From positions 1,572,051 to 1,636,050 of the forward strand of contig NZ_QFRI01000001.1 of the NCBI RefSeq assembly GCF_003143755.1: 64,000 bases of DNA, in the 5' to 3' direction. A model generated the notes under the pieces. That model saw nothing but the letters and a program-made list of their open reading frames with translations, was not told the DNA's origin and ran no database searches. Source of the stretch: Algibacter marinivivus (GTDB lineage: Bacteria; Bacteroidota; Bacteroidia; Flavobacteriales; Flavobacteriaceae). A program made the position numbers and the translations under genes. This document shows positions 43,007 to 51,072 of the stretch, in pieces. Position 1 is the stretch's first letter. Each line of letters begins with the position of its first letter.

Positions 43007-45097
43007 TTAAATATCTTGAGCTTGAATGGCGGTTATAATTACGGTACTGTAAATATCATCAGCAGTACAGCCTCTGCTTAAATCGTTAACAGGTTTGTTA
43101 AGCCCTTGTAGCATTGGGCCAATTGCTAATGCACCAGTTTCACGTTGCACCGCTTTGTAAGTGTTGTTTCCCGTATTTAAATCAGGGAAAATTAAAACAC
43201 TAGCTTGTCCTGCAACTTCAGAATCTGGTAGTTTGCTTTGTCCGATACGCATATCAACCGCAGCATCATATTGGATAGGGCCTTCAATTTTTATATGAGG
43301 TGCTTGCTTTTTTACTATTTCTGTGGCTTCTCTAACACGTTCTACATCTTCACCTTTTCCAGAAGCTCCTGAAGAATAAGATAACATGGCAACTTTAGCT
43401 TCAACACCAAAATCTTCGGCAGACTTAGCTGATGATATCGCAATTTCTGCTAACTGTTCAGCATTAGGGTTTGGATTTATAGCACAATCTCCAAATATTG
43501 AAACACGATCTTCTAAACACATAAAGAATACTGAAGACACAATATTTACTCCAGGTTTGGTTTTTATAAATTGTAAAGCAGGCCTTAAAGTATGAGCGGT
43601 GGTATGTGCAGCACCAGAAACCATTCCATCTGCATGCCCTTTGTAAATCATCATCGTAGCAAAATAAGATACATCAGACATCGCATCTCTGGCCATATCT
43701 AAGTTCACATTTTTATGCTTTCTAAGTTCATAAAATGTCTCTACATAATCTTTAAAATGAGGTGATTTTTGTGGAGAAACAATATTTAATTTTTTAAGAT
43801 TTAGAGGGATGTCAAGTTTTTCTACACGTTCTATAATTTTGTCTTCATCTCCAATTAAAGTCAAATCAACAACATTGGCATCAATTAATCTTGCTGAAGC
43901 TCTTAGAATTCGTTCATCATAGCCTTCAGGAAGTACAATGTGTTTTTTGTTTTTTAAAGCACGTTGTAACAAATTATATTGAAACATTCTTGGAGTAAAA
44001 ATTCCAGATTCAAAAGTGATTAAATCATTAGAAAGTTTATCTGTATCCACATGTTTTTCAAACGTAGCAATTGAGGTTTCAATTTTTTCTGTGTTTTCAG
44101 CATAAATCCTTGATTTAATTTTCCCAATGGTATTGGTTACATAAAAAGTACCTTCTTTAACACTAATAATTGGGACTACACTGGAGAGCCCTTCTATTAG
44201 TTTTAAAATAGAATCTTCAGGAATCAGACCACCTGTTAAGATAATACCCGAAATTTTTGGATAGTTTTTAGAAATATTGGCTTGAAGTGCTCCTAAAATA
44301 ATATCTGCTCTATCACCAGGTGTTATAACTAATGCATTTTCTTTAAGGTGTGTTAAATAATTACGCAATTGCATAGCGCCTACGCTAAAATTTTCAGATT
44401 GATTGTTAATCATGTCCTCTCCAAAAAGAATATTACCTTTTAGTTTTTTTAAGATTTCTTTAATGGTAGGGCTTGCTAGACTTTTAATTTTAGGAATTAC
44501 AGTAATATCAGTACCGCTATTAATCCGCGCTTTTAAAAGTGTTTTTAATTCAGAAACATCTTCAGGATTAATTTTGTTGGTCATTATAGAAAGCACATCA
44601 ACCTCTTCCTTAAACGTATCGTGAGCTAGTTGTACATTATCAACAACTTCAGATAGCGTTTTCCCATCGCCCTGAGAAACAATTATGGCGGGTAAGCCTA
44701 AGTTTTTAGAAATTAAAAGATTAATATCTAATTCTAAGCTAGAATTCTCATGAGAAAAGTCGGTGCCTTCAACTAAAATAATATCAAATTTCTCCTCTAA
44801 ATGCTTATACTTTTTAATTATTTGGTCTAACACATCGCCAGACTTCCCTTTGTTGTAAAGGTCTAACACTTCACTTCTTGTGTAAGCAAATGTTTTTTTA
44901 TAATTAATGTCAATTTCAAAATACGACACCACTGTGTTAATATGGTTATCCATTTCTCCAGCTTTGGTGTCTTCAATAATTGGTCTAAAATATCCAACCT
45001 TAGCAGTTTTACCCAATAACATGCGCATTAACCCAAGCACAACAACAGATTTACCGCTATTTGGCTCTATCGTAGCTACATAAATTCCTTTACCCAT
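43007..45097 (-). CDS. pta: Phosphate acetyltransferase (long form)
   Basis: Interconverts acetyl-CoA and acetyl phosphate. 696 residues: N-terminal P-loop domain of the dethiobiotin-synthetase type (IEPNSGKSVVVLGLMRML, about 1-220), a DRTGG-type middle domain (about 225-340), and the catalytic PTA domain (about 370-696; HIVLPEGYDERILRASARL, YSSGASGKGEDVERVREAT, GPIQYDAAVDM). A -7 box TATCTTTG reads on the minus strand at 45126-45119, 22 bp before the start codon. Co-transcribed with ackA. Confidence 0.95.
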   Translation of the reverse strand: MGKGIYVATIEPNSGKSVVVLGLMRMLLGKTAKVGYFRPIIEDTKAGEMDNHINTVVSYFEIDINYKKTFAYTRSEVLDLYNKGKSGDVLDQIIKKYKHLEEKFDIILVEGTDFSHENSSLELDINLLISKNLGLPAIIVSQGDGKTLSEVVDNVQLAHDTFKEEVDVLSIMTNKINPEDVSELKTLLKARINSGTDITVIPKIKSLASPTIKEILKKLKGNILFGEDMINNQSENFSVGAMQLRNYLTHLKENALVITPGDRADIILGALQANISKNYPKISGIILTGGLIPEDSILKLIEGLSSVVPIISVKEGTFYVTNTIGKIKSRIYAENTEKIETSIATFEKHVDTDKLSNDLITFESGIFTPRMFQYNLLQRALKNKKHIVLPEGYDERILRASARLIDANVVDLTLIGDEDKIIERVEKLDIPLNLKKLNIVSPQKSPHFKDYVETFYELRKHKNVNLDMARDAMSDVSYFATMMIYKGHADGMVSGAAHTTAHTLRPALQFIKTKPGVNIVSSVFFMCLEDRVSIFGDCAINPNPNAEQLAEIAISSAKSAEDFGVEAKVAMLSYSSGASGKGEDVERVREATEIVKKQAPHIKIEGPIQYDAAVDMRIGQSKLPDSEVAGQASVLIFPDLNTGNNTYKAVQRETGALAIGPMLQGLNKPVNDLSRGCTADDIYSTVIITAIQAQDI

Positions 45098-45118
45098 TTT
45101 AGTGTTTTTGTAGTATTA

Positions 45119-45126
45119 CAAAGATA
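45119..45126 (-). promoter_or_regulatory. Bacteroidetes -7 box of pta-ackA
   Basis: On the minus strand TATCTTTG fits TAnnTTTG exactly, 22 bp upstream of the pta ATG at 45097. No clear -33 TTTG. Confidence 0.5.
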
Positions 45127-45248
45127 GTTAATGCTCGTTTCTTATTATAAGTTAACTATGCTTATTATAGTTTAAAACAGCAAAAATAATAAGGTAAGTA
45201 AAGGATAAAGATGATATTTGTTAGGAACAGAAAATAATTAAAATTTGG

Positions 45249-45329
45249 GCGTTACCACAAGGGTCGGGCTTTCTGTTTCAAGTCCTCGGTCGTGCCTCCC
45301 TGTGGGCTTTTCACTCCAATCCCTAACGC
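45249..45329 (-). repeat. Structured intergenic repeat, copy 6 of 7
   Basis: 81-nt inverted copy between pta and gldA. GCGTTA (45249-45254) and TAACGC (45324-45329) close it. On the minus strand it reads GCGTTAGGGATTGGAGTGAAAAGCCCACAGGG (start) and ends CAGAAAGCCCGACCC then TTGTGGTAACGCCC. It lies downstream of gldA in gldA's own direction. Confidence 0.8.
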
Positions 45330-45370
45330 GGGGATATTTGCTAAAAATTTTTAGAGTTACAAAATTAAAA

Positions 45371-46270
45371 CTAACCAACAGAAGTCAATTCCCTAAATAA
45401 ACTCTCCAAACTCGCATTTTTCTGATTTAATTGCAAGATTTTAAGTTGATTATCATGTGCAAAATCAAATACATAAGAGCGCATATCATCAACAGTTTTA
45501 AAAGTAATCTCATAAACAAAATCATATGTATTTACTACTTTAGATACTTTAGGGAGTTTCAATAAAAAAGCATCCTCCACACGATAATCAAATTCCACAA
45601 TTACAACTTGTTCTTTTTCGTCGCGAAGTTCTTTTAATTTTTTATCGGCAACAATTTCTCCTTTATTAATAATAATTACTCGGTCGCACATGGCTTCTAC
45701 CTCTTGCATAATATGTGTTGAAAGAAATACTGTTTTAGTTTTTCCGATGGATTTTATAAGGTTTCTAATATCTACTAATTGGTTTGGGTCTAAACCTGTA
45801 GTTGGCTCATCTAAAATTAAAACCTCAGGATCATGCAATAAAGCATTTGCTAAACCTACACGTTGGCGATAGCCTTTTGAGAGCTGACCAATTTTTTTAT
45901 GTGCTTCAGGTGCTAATCCAGTTAATTCAATAACCTCGTCAATACGTTGTTTACTAACACCATATATATTGGCATTAAAAGCTAAATACTCTTTAACATA
46001 TTGTTCTAAATATAAAGGATTATGTTCTGGAAGATAACCAACACTTTTTTGAACATCATTTTTATCACCTTCAACATTAAAGCCATTTACTTTGGCTTCA
46101 CCAGAATTGGCATTTAAATATGTTGTTAAAATTTTCATCATGGTTGATTTTCCAGCGCCATTCGGACCTAAAAAACCAACAATTTCAGGTTTGTCAACTT
46201 TAAAGGATACATTATTTAGGGCTTTTTGGGTTCCGTAAATTTTTGACACCTCTTTAACTTCAATAGACAT
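45371..46270 (-). CDS. gldA: Gliding-motility ABC transporter ATP-binding protein GldA
   Basis: 299-residue ABC ATPase. Walker A GPNGAGKSTMM (about 35-45), signature LSKGYRQRVG and Walker B VLILDEPTTGLD are intact. The N-terminus MSIEVKEVSKIYGTQKALNNVSFKV and the C-terminal half after the ATPase core closely resemble GldA of Flavobacterium as I remember it. GldA works with GldF and GldG, which are not adjacent, as is common. Other drug- or Na-export ABC ATPases are the alternative. A minus-strand -7 box TATTTTTG lies at 46294-46287. Confidence 0.85.
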   Translation of the reverse strand: MSIEVKEVSKIYGTQKALNNVSFKVDKPEIVGFLGPNGAGKSTMMKILTTYLNANSGEAKVNGFNVEGDKNDVQKSVGYLPEHNPLYLEQYVKEYLAFNANIYGVSKQRIDEVIELTGLAPEAHKKIGQLSKGYRQRVGLANALLHDPEVLILDEPTTGLDPNQLVDIRNLIKSIGKTKTVFLSTHIMQEVEAMCDRVIIINKGEIVADKKLKELRDEKEQVVIVEFDYRVEDAFLLKLPKVSKVVNTYDFVYEITFKTVDDMRSYVFDFAHDNQLKILQLNQKNASLESLFRELTSVG

Positions 46271-46286
46271 ATTTAAATAATTTGTT

Positions 46287-46294
46287 CAAAAATA
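46287..46294 (-). promoter_or_regulatory. Bacteroidetes -7 box of gldA
   Basis: TATTTTTG on the minus strand, matching TAnnTTTG, 17 bp upstream of the gldA start at 46270. Confidence 0.5.
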
Positions 46295-46375
46295 AATGAT
46301 TATCTAATGTAATATAAGATTTACTATAAAATCTTTAAAACTTTTCAGAAAAGTAAAAAAAAGGTTTTATAGTAT

Positions 46376-46405
46376 TTTGATTTCTTAAAATAATAATTAC
46401 TTTAG
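46376..46405 (+). promoter_or_regulatory. Probable promoter of the pheA leader
   Basis: TTTG at 46376-46379, then 18 bp, then TACTTTAG at 46398-46405, one base from TAnnTTTG. Transcription would begin near 46411, only a few bases before the leader-peptide ATG at 46416. Confidence 0.5.
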
Positions 46406-46415
46406 CCTCATAATT

Positions 46416-46499
46416 ATGACAATGACAACAGGTTATACATATTTTAGCAACTGGTTCTATTTCTTTTTTAGCAAAAGAAACGAGACGTTGTATGTATAA
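46416..46499 (+). CDS. pheL-like: Phe/Tyr-rich leader peptide of the pheA operon
   Basis: 27-codon open frame just downstream of the promoter. Residues 7-18 read YTYFSNWFYFFF: five Phe, three Tyr and one Trp in twelve codons, including the run F-Y-F-F-F. The product is then charged and ends ETLYV-stop at 46497-46499. This is the arrangement of amino-acid attenuation leaders (the E. coli pheA leader also has runs of Phe codons). The ribosome position on these codons would report charged tRNA-Phe/Tyr. It is too short for ordinary gene calling. Confidence 0.82.
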   Translation: MTMTTGYTYFSNWFYFFFSKRNETLYV

Positions 46500-46551
46500 T
46501 TTATAAACTATAAATTGAATATGAGTCTCGATGAAAATCGGGACTTTTTTT
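46481..46551 (+). promoter_or_regulatory. Transcription attenuator of pheA: antiterminator and terminator
   Basis: Terminator: AGTCTCGAT (46524-46532), loop GAAA, ATCGGGACT (46537-46545), nine pairs including one T-G, then a run of T to 46551. Competing antiterminator: CGAGAC (46481-46486, inside the leader peptide codons 22-24) pairs with GTCTCG (46525-46530), with a nested perfect 8-bp stem AATTTATA/TATAAATT (46498-46505 and 46509-46516). A ribosome stalled on the Phe/Tyr codons leaves 46481 free and prevents termination. One that reaches the stop codon covers it and allows termination. Confidence 0.85.
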
Positions 46552-46553
46552 AT

Positions 46554-47381
46554 ATGATTAAAACGATAGCCATACAAGGAGCTGAAGGTTCTAACCATCA
46601 TAAAGTTGCCAGAGACTTTTATGGTAATGATATTGCATTAAAAGAATGTTTGTCTTTTGATGTATTGGTAGATAGTTTATTGAAAAACGAATCTAGTCAG
46701 GCAGTTATGGCTATAGAAAACACTATTGCTGGTTCTATAATTCCTAATTACGCGTTGATTGATAAAAACAACTTGCATATTTGTGGAGAGCGTTATTTAA
46801 ACATTCATCATCATTTAATGGCATTACCGGGTCAAAAAATGGAAGATATAAAAGAAGTGTGTTCTCATCCTATGGCGTTGTTACAATGTAAAGAGTTTTT
46901 TAAAAAACACTCGCATATAAAATTGGTTGAGGATGTTGATACAGCTGAAGTTGCTAAAAGAATAGCAAAAGATAAATTGGTTGGAGTAGCAGCAATTGCC
47001 CCAAAGATTGCATCAGAAATTTTTGGACTTGAGGTTATTGAAGATGAAATTCAAACTATAAAAGATAACTCTACACGGTTTGTTATTATTCAGACAGAAC
47101 AGCCAAATAATGGCATAGACCAAATTAATAAAGCGTCATTAAAATTTCAGTTAGATCATAAAAGAGGAAGTCTTGCCGCAATTTTAAACGTATTGAGTGA
47201 TTGTAAAATGAATTTAACAAAAATTCAATCGTTACCAGTTATTGAAACACCTTGGAAATATGCCTTTTTTGTTGATGTAACTTTTGAAACTTATGAAGAT
47301 TATAAAAAAGCAAAGTCCATAATAGAAATTATGGCAACAGAATTTAAAGTATTAGGGGAATATAAAAATGCAAAGCTATGA
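46554..47381 (+). CDS. pheA: Prephenate dehydratase
   Basis: Converts prephenate to phenylpyruvate. I place the start at ATG 46554 (MIKTIAIQGAEGS), 2 bp after the attenuator T-run; the open frame further upstream runs through the terminator and is not translated sense. 275 residues: catalytic PDT domain (1-180; VMAIENTIAGSI, and NSTRFVII carrying the catalytic Thr) followed by an ACT domain (about 195-275; KRGSLAAILNVL and NLTKIQSLP for Phe binding). So it is probably feedback-inhibited by Phe as well as attenuated. Overlaps the next gene by 4 bp (ATGA). Confidence 0.93.
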   Translation: MIKTIAIQGAEGSNHHKVARDFYGNDIALKECLSFDVLVDSLLKNESSQAVMAIENTIAGSIIPNYALIDKNNLHICGERYLNIHHHLMALPGQKMEDIKEVCSHPMALLQCKEFFKKHSHIKLVEDVDTAEVAKRIAKDKLVGVAAIAPKIASEIFGLEVIEDEIQTIKDNSTRFVIIQTEQPNNGIDQINKASLKFQLDHKRGSLAAILNVLSDCKMNLTKIQSLPVIETPWKYAFFVDVTFETYEDYKKAKSIIEIMATEFKVLGEYKNAKL

Positions 47382-48523
47382 TTGAGGTTGCAAAGAGATT
47401 GCAAACGGTTGAAGAATATTACTTTTCTAAAAAATTAAGAGAAGTAAATTTGCTTATTGCAAGTGGTAAGCCTATAATAAATCTTGGTATTGGTAGTCCA
47501 GATTTGCAACCACCAAAAAAGGTTTTATCTGCTATTTCTGCTAGTTTTGAAAACCCTATTGCTCATAAATATCAAAGTTACCAAGGGCTTCCAGAGCTTA
47601 GAGATGCTATTTCTAGGTTTTACAAAGAACATTTTTCGGTAAATCTAAGTTCAGGTACAGAAATACTTCCATTAATGGGAAGTAAAGAAGGGATTATGCA
47701 CATTTCTATGACTTATTTAAATGAAGGGGATGAAGTTTTAATTCCAAATCCAGGATATCCAACATATCAATCTGTAACAAAATTAGTTGGTGCTAAAGGT
47801 GTTTTATATGAATTGGATGCTGCAAATAATTGGATGCCAAATTTTGATGCTTTAGAAAAAACGGATTTAAGTAAAGTGAAACTCATGTGGGTTAATTATC
47901 CGCATATGCCAACAGGAGCAAAACCAAGTAAAACGGTTTTTGAAGAATTAGTAGCTTTTGGTAAACGCAACAATATTTTAATTGTAAATGATAATCCTTA
48001 CAGTTTTATATTAAACGATAACCCAACAAGTATTTTAAGTGTTGAAGGCGCCAAGGATGTGTGTTTAGAACTAAACTCTTTAAGCAAAACGTTTAACATG
48101 GCTGGATGGCGTGTAGGAATGGTAATGGGAGCCAGCGAGCATATTAATAATATTTTAAAAGTAAAAAGTAATATGGATTCTGGTATGTTTTACGGCATAC
48201 AAAAAGGAGCCATTGAAGCTTTAAAATGTTCAAATATGTGGTTTGCTACGTTAAATAGTGTTTATGAAGAACGTAGAAATTTAGTTTGGCAATTAGCAGA
48301 TGCGCTTAATTGTACTTACGATAAAGAAGCTTCTGGACTTTTTGTTTGGGCAAAATTACCAGCATATTTAAAGTCAGAAGAGTTTATAGATTTGGTGTTA
48401 AAAGAGAATCATATTTTCATTACACCAGGGACTATTTTTGGAACTAAAGGAGAAGGATATATAAGATTTTCTTTATGTGCTTCAACAGAAGTATTAGAAG
48501 AAGCCATAGCGCGAGTTAAATAA
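47378..48523 (+). CDS. Aromatic/aspartate-type aminotransferase (class I, PLP)
   Basis: 381 residues. LGIGSPDLQPPKKVLSAI, YQSYQGLPELRDAISRFY, PNPGYPTYQSVTKLVGA, VNYPHMPTGAKPS and the Schiff-base Lys in ELNSLSKTFNMAGWRVGMVMG fit the class I fold. Overlap with pheA and position before tyrA suggest that it makes phenylalanine and tyrosine from their keto acids. LL-diaminopimelate aminotransferase-like enzymes share these motifs, so exact specificity is open. Confidence 0.88.
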   Translation: MIEVAKRLQTVEEYYFSKKLREVNLLIASGKPIINLGIGSPDLQPPKKVLSAISASFENPIAHKYQSYQGLPELRDAISRFYKEHFSVNLSSGTEILPLMGSKEGIMHISMTYLNEGDEVLIPNPGYPTYQSVTKLVGAKGVLYELDAANNWMPNFDALEKTDLSKVKLMWVNYPHMPTGAKPSKTVFEELVAFGKRNNILIVNDNPYSFILNDNPTSILSVEGAKDVCLELNSLSKTFNMAGWRVGMVMGASEHINNILKVKSNMDSGMFYGIQKGAIEALKCSNMWFATLNSVYEERRNLVWQLADALNCTYDKEASGLFVWAKLPAYLKSEEFIDLVLKENHIFITPGTIFGTKGEGYIRFSLCASTEVLEEAIARVK

Positions 48524-48524
48524 G

Positions 48525-49376
48525 ATGAAAAATATATACGCCATAGGAGTCGGTTTAATAGGAGGTAGTCTTGCTATAGATATCAAGAAGCATAATCCAG
48601 ATGTGATTATTCATGGTATTAGCCGAAAGGATGCTACGCTTAATACGGCTTTAGAGTTAGGCTTAATTGATAAAAAGGCAACTCTAGATGATATTAAAAA
48701 TGCCGATTTGGTTATAGTTTCTATTCCAGTGGATGCCACTGTAAAATTATTGCCTACTATTTTAGATAAAATATCAGATTCAGGTTTAGTTGTTGATGCA
48801 GGTTCAACAAAAGAAGATATTTGTAAGGTTGTAGAGAACCATCCAAAACGAAGAAATTTTTTAGCAATGCATCCTATTGCAGGTACCGAGCATTCTGGAC
48901 CAACTGCAGCTATTGAGGGACTATTTGTTGGCAAAACAAATATTGTTTGTGAGGTTGAAAAAACCACTTTTAAATTACAAGAAAAGGCATTAAAACTATT
49001 TACTGAGATAGGAATGCGTATACGATATATGAATCCTATTGAGCATGATAGGCATATAGCTTACGTTTCGCATTTATCGCATATTAGTTCTTTTATGCTT
49101 GGAAAAACAGTCATTGAAAAAGAAAAAAACGAACGTGATATTTTTGATATGGCTGGTAGTGGATTTGCATCTACAGTAAGGCTTGCCAAAAGTTCGCCAG
49201 AAATGTGGACACCAATTTTTAAACAAAATAAAACTAATGTTATTGAAACATTAGAAGAGTATATAAACAATCTCACGCATTTTAAAGACTTAATGAAAAA
49301 AGATGATTTTGATGCTATTTTTAATGAGATGGAAAGTACAAATCACATAAAAGATATATTAAACGGAATTAGTTAA
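48525..49376 (+). CDS. tyrA: Prephenate dehydrogenase
   Basis: NAD(P)-dependent conversion of prephenate to 4-hydroxyphenylpyruvate. 283 residues. The nucleotide-binding IGVGLIGGSLAIDIKK is at the N-terminus; AGSTKEDICKVVE, AMHPIAGTEHSGPTAA (His in the active site) and HDRHIAYVSHLSHISSFML are conserved, as is GSGFASTVRLAKSSPEMW. No ACT or chorismate mutase domain is fused; the mutase is on the next gene. One bp after the aminotransferase. Confidence 0.94.
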   Translation: MKNIYAIGVGLIGGSLAIDIKKHNPDVIIHGISRKDATLNTALELGLIDKKATLDDIKNADLVIVSIPVDATVKLLPTILDKISDSGLVVDAGSTKEDICKVVENHPKRRNFLAMHPIAGTEHSGPTAAIEGLFVGKTNIVCEVEKTTFKLQEKALKLFTEIGMRIRYMNPIEHDRHIAYVSHLSHISSFMLGKTVIEKEKNERDIFDMAGSGFASTVRLAKSSPEMWTPIFKQNKTNVIETLEEYINNLTHFKDLMKKDDFDAIFNEMESTNHIKDILNGIS

Positions 49377-49386
49377 GAGTAAAATT

Positions 49387-50469
49387 ATGGAAAACAAGAA
49401 AGAAATGAGAACCTGGTTAGATGATTTAAATCTAGATCATCCATTAGTAATTGCAGGTCCGTGTAGTGCTGAAACAGAAGAGCAAGTGTTAAAAATTGCT
49501 CATGAATTAAAAGATACAGATGTTAGCTATTTTAGAGCTGGTATTTGGAAACCAAGAACACGCCCTGGAAATTTTGAAGGCGTGGGAGCTTTAGGTTTAA
49601 AGTGGTTGCAAAAGGTTAAAGCTGAGACAGGGATGAAGACTTGTACAGAGGTTGCAAATGCAGCTCATGTAAAACTGGCTTTAGAGTATGATATTGATTT
49701 ACTATGGATTGGTGCCCGTTCTACAGTATCTCCTTTTATAATGCAAGAAATTGCAGATGCTTTACAAGGAACTGATAAACCAGTATTAATTAAAAATCCA
49801 GTAAATCCAGATTTATCTTTATGGTTAGGTGGAATTGAAAGAATTTACAGTTCTGGAGTTAAAAATATAGGAGCGATTCATAGAGGGTTTTCTACGTATC
49901 AAAAAACTAAATATAGAAATATTCCTGAATGGCAAATGGCTATTGAGTTTCAAAACAAATTTCCTGATATTCCATTAATAAATGATCCTTCTCATATTAC
50001 TGGAAATCGTGAAATGATTTTTGATGTATCTCAAACAGCATTAGATTTAAATTTTGATGGATTAATGATTGAAACACATTACGATCCTGATAATGCATGG
50101 AGTGATGCTGCGCAACAAGTTACACCATCTACTTTAGTGCAAATCATGAGAGATTTAAAAATTAGAAAAGAAACTAATGCTGAAGCTGAGTACAATAGTG
50201 CTTTAGATAATTTAAGAGCTCAAATTGATGTGGTTGATAATCAAATTATTGAGTTACTAGGGCAACGTATGAAGACTTCGGACAGCATTGGTGCGCTTAA
50301 AAAGCAAAAGAATGTTGCTGTTTTACAATCTAAACGATGGAATGAAATTCTTGGAAAAATGGTTCTTGAAGGAGAACAACATGGTTTAAGTGAAGAGTTT
50401 ATCTTAAGAATGTTTAAAGCGGTTCATCAAGAATCTATTAATCATCAAGAAAAAGTGATTAATGGATAA
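49387..50469 (+). CDS. Bifunctional DAHP synthase / chorismate mutase
   Basis: 360 residues joining the first and the branch enzymes of the aromatic pathway. Residues 1-265 are a KDPG-aldolase-like (type I beta) DAHP synthase: VIAGPCSAETEEQVLKIA, RAGIWKPRTRPGNFEGVG, WIGARSTVSPF, LIKNPVNPDL and GAIHRGFSTY. Residues about 270-355 are an AroQ chorismate mutase helix bundle (LRAQIDVVDNQIIELLGQRMKTSDSIGALKKQKN). In such fusions prephenate binding to the mutase can inhibit the synthase. Last gene of the attenuated aromatic operon. Confidence 0.93.
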   Translation: MENKKEMRTWLDDLNLDHPLVIAGPCSAETEEQVLKIAHELKDTDVSYFRAGIWKPRTRPGNFEGVGALGLKWLQKVKAETGMKTCTEVANAAHVKLALEYDIDLLWIGARSTVSPFIMQEIADALQGTDKPVLIKNPVNPDLSLWLGGIERIYSSGVKNIGAIHRGFSTYQKTKYRNIPEWQMAIEFQNKFPDIPLINDPSHITGNREMIFDVSQTALDLNFDGLMIETHYDPDNAWSDAAQQVTPSTLVQIMRDLKIRKETNAEAEYNSALDNLRAQIDVVDNQIIELLGQRMKTSDSIGALKKQKNVAVLQSKRWNEILGKMVLEGEQHGLSEEFILRMFKAVHQESINHQEKVING

Positions 50470-50491
50470 AAAAATCTAATTTCCGTGATAT

Positions 50492-50523
50492 AAAAAAGCC
50501 TCCTAATTTTTGGAGGCTTTTTT
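50492..50523 (+). terminator. Strong intrinsic terminator of the aromatic operon
   Basis: AAAAAAGCCTCC (50492-50503) pairs with GGAGGCTTTTTT (50512-50523), a 12-bp stem with an 8-nt loop. The A- and T-runs on the two sides make it bidirectional. It serves the aromatic operon from the left and the secreted hypothetical gene from the right. Confidence 0.9.
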
Positions 50524-50532
50524 TCTTAATAT

Positions 50533-50982
50533 TTATTTATTCCTTTTGAAAATATATCGGGTAATAAAAATCCCTTGGTTATCACCTTTACCTCCTGAGC
50601 TTTCAACACCACTAGTAACAAAAGCAAGTTCCCAACCTTCTTCAATCATAGTATTTATTTTAGATTCTATTATTGCATCATTAGCTGCAATATTCTGGAA
50701 ACGAATACCTCCAATATTATAAAAGTTTAGCAATTTGGTTTCATCAAATCCTTTTACACGAATTTCACCACGTTTTGATTTATTACGTGTATTGTCTTCC
50801 TCTGTTTGAGTTGAAGTAAATTCTTTGTAATCTTTGGTGTCGTTAGCACTAATAATTCTAGAACGCCCTAAACCATTAGGAACAATAGATTCTACACTTG
50901 TTACTACTTTGTACTGTACTTGTGCATTTGATTCTATAAAAGCAAATAAAGAAACAGTTAATACGATTAATAATTTTTTCAT
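50533..50982 (-). CDS. Secreted protein of unknown function
   Basis: 149 residues with a clear signal peptide (MKKLLIVLTVSLFAFIESNAQ, cleavage after about 20). The mature part is a small mixed domain ending in NTMIEEGWELAFVTSG and FITRYIFKR. This end looks like the DUF4177 type of pattern (a GWEL segment followed by a strand with aromatic residues), but the match is only suggestive. Lone gene on the minus strand facing the aromatic operon and sharing its terminator. Confidence 0.7.
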   Translation of the reverse strand: MKKLLIVLTVSLFAFIESNAQVQYKVVTSVESIVPNGLGRSRIISANDTKDYKEFTSTQTEEDNTRNKSKRGEIRVKGFDETKLLNFYNIGGIRFQNIAANDAIIESKINTMIEEGWELAFVTSGVESSGGKGDNQGIFITRYIFKRNK

Positions 50983-51057
50983 GTTGTTGATTTTTGATTA
51001 AGATTAATAAATGACAAGATTAACCAATATCTATGCCAAAAAAAATTTTTTTAGCTT

Positions 51058-51065
51058 TACTTTTG
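51058..51065 (+). promoter_or_regulatory. Bacteroidetes -7 box of rsgA
   Basis: TACTTTTG, an exact TAnnTTTG match, only 7 bp before the rsgA ATG at 51073. The transcript would have almost no 5' leader. Confidence 0.5.
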
Positions 51066-51072
51066 AAAAATT

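Noticed and set aside
46515-46553. Upstream extension of pheA (start at 46515)
   Set aside because: This segment runs through the attenuator terminator and T-run; the conserved N-terminus begins at the ATG at 46554.
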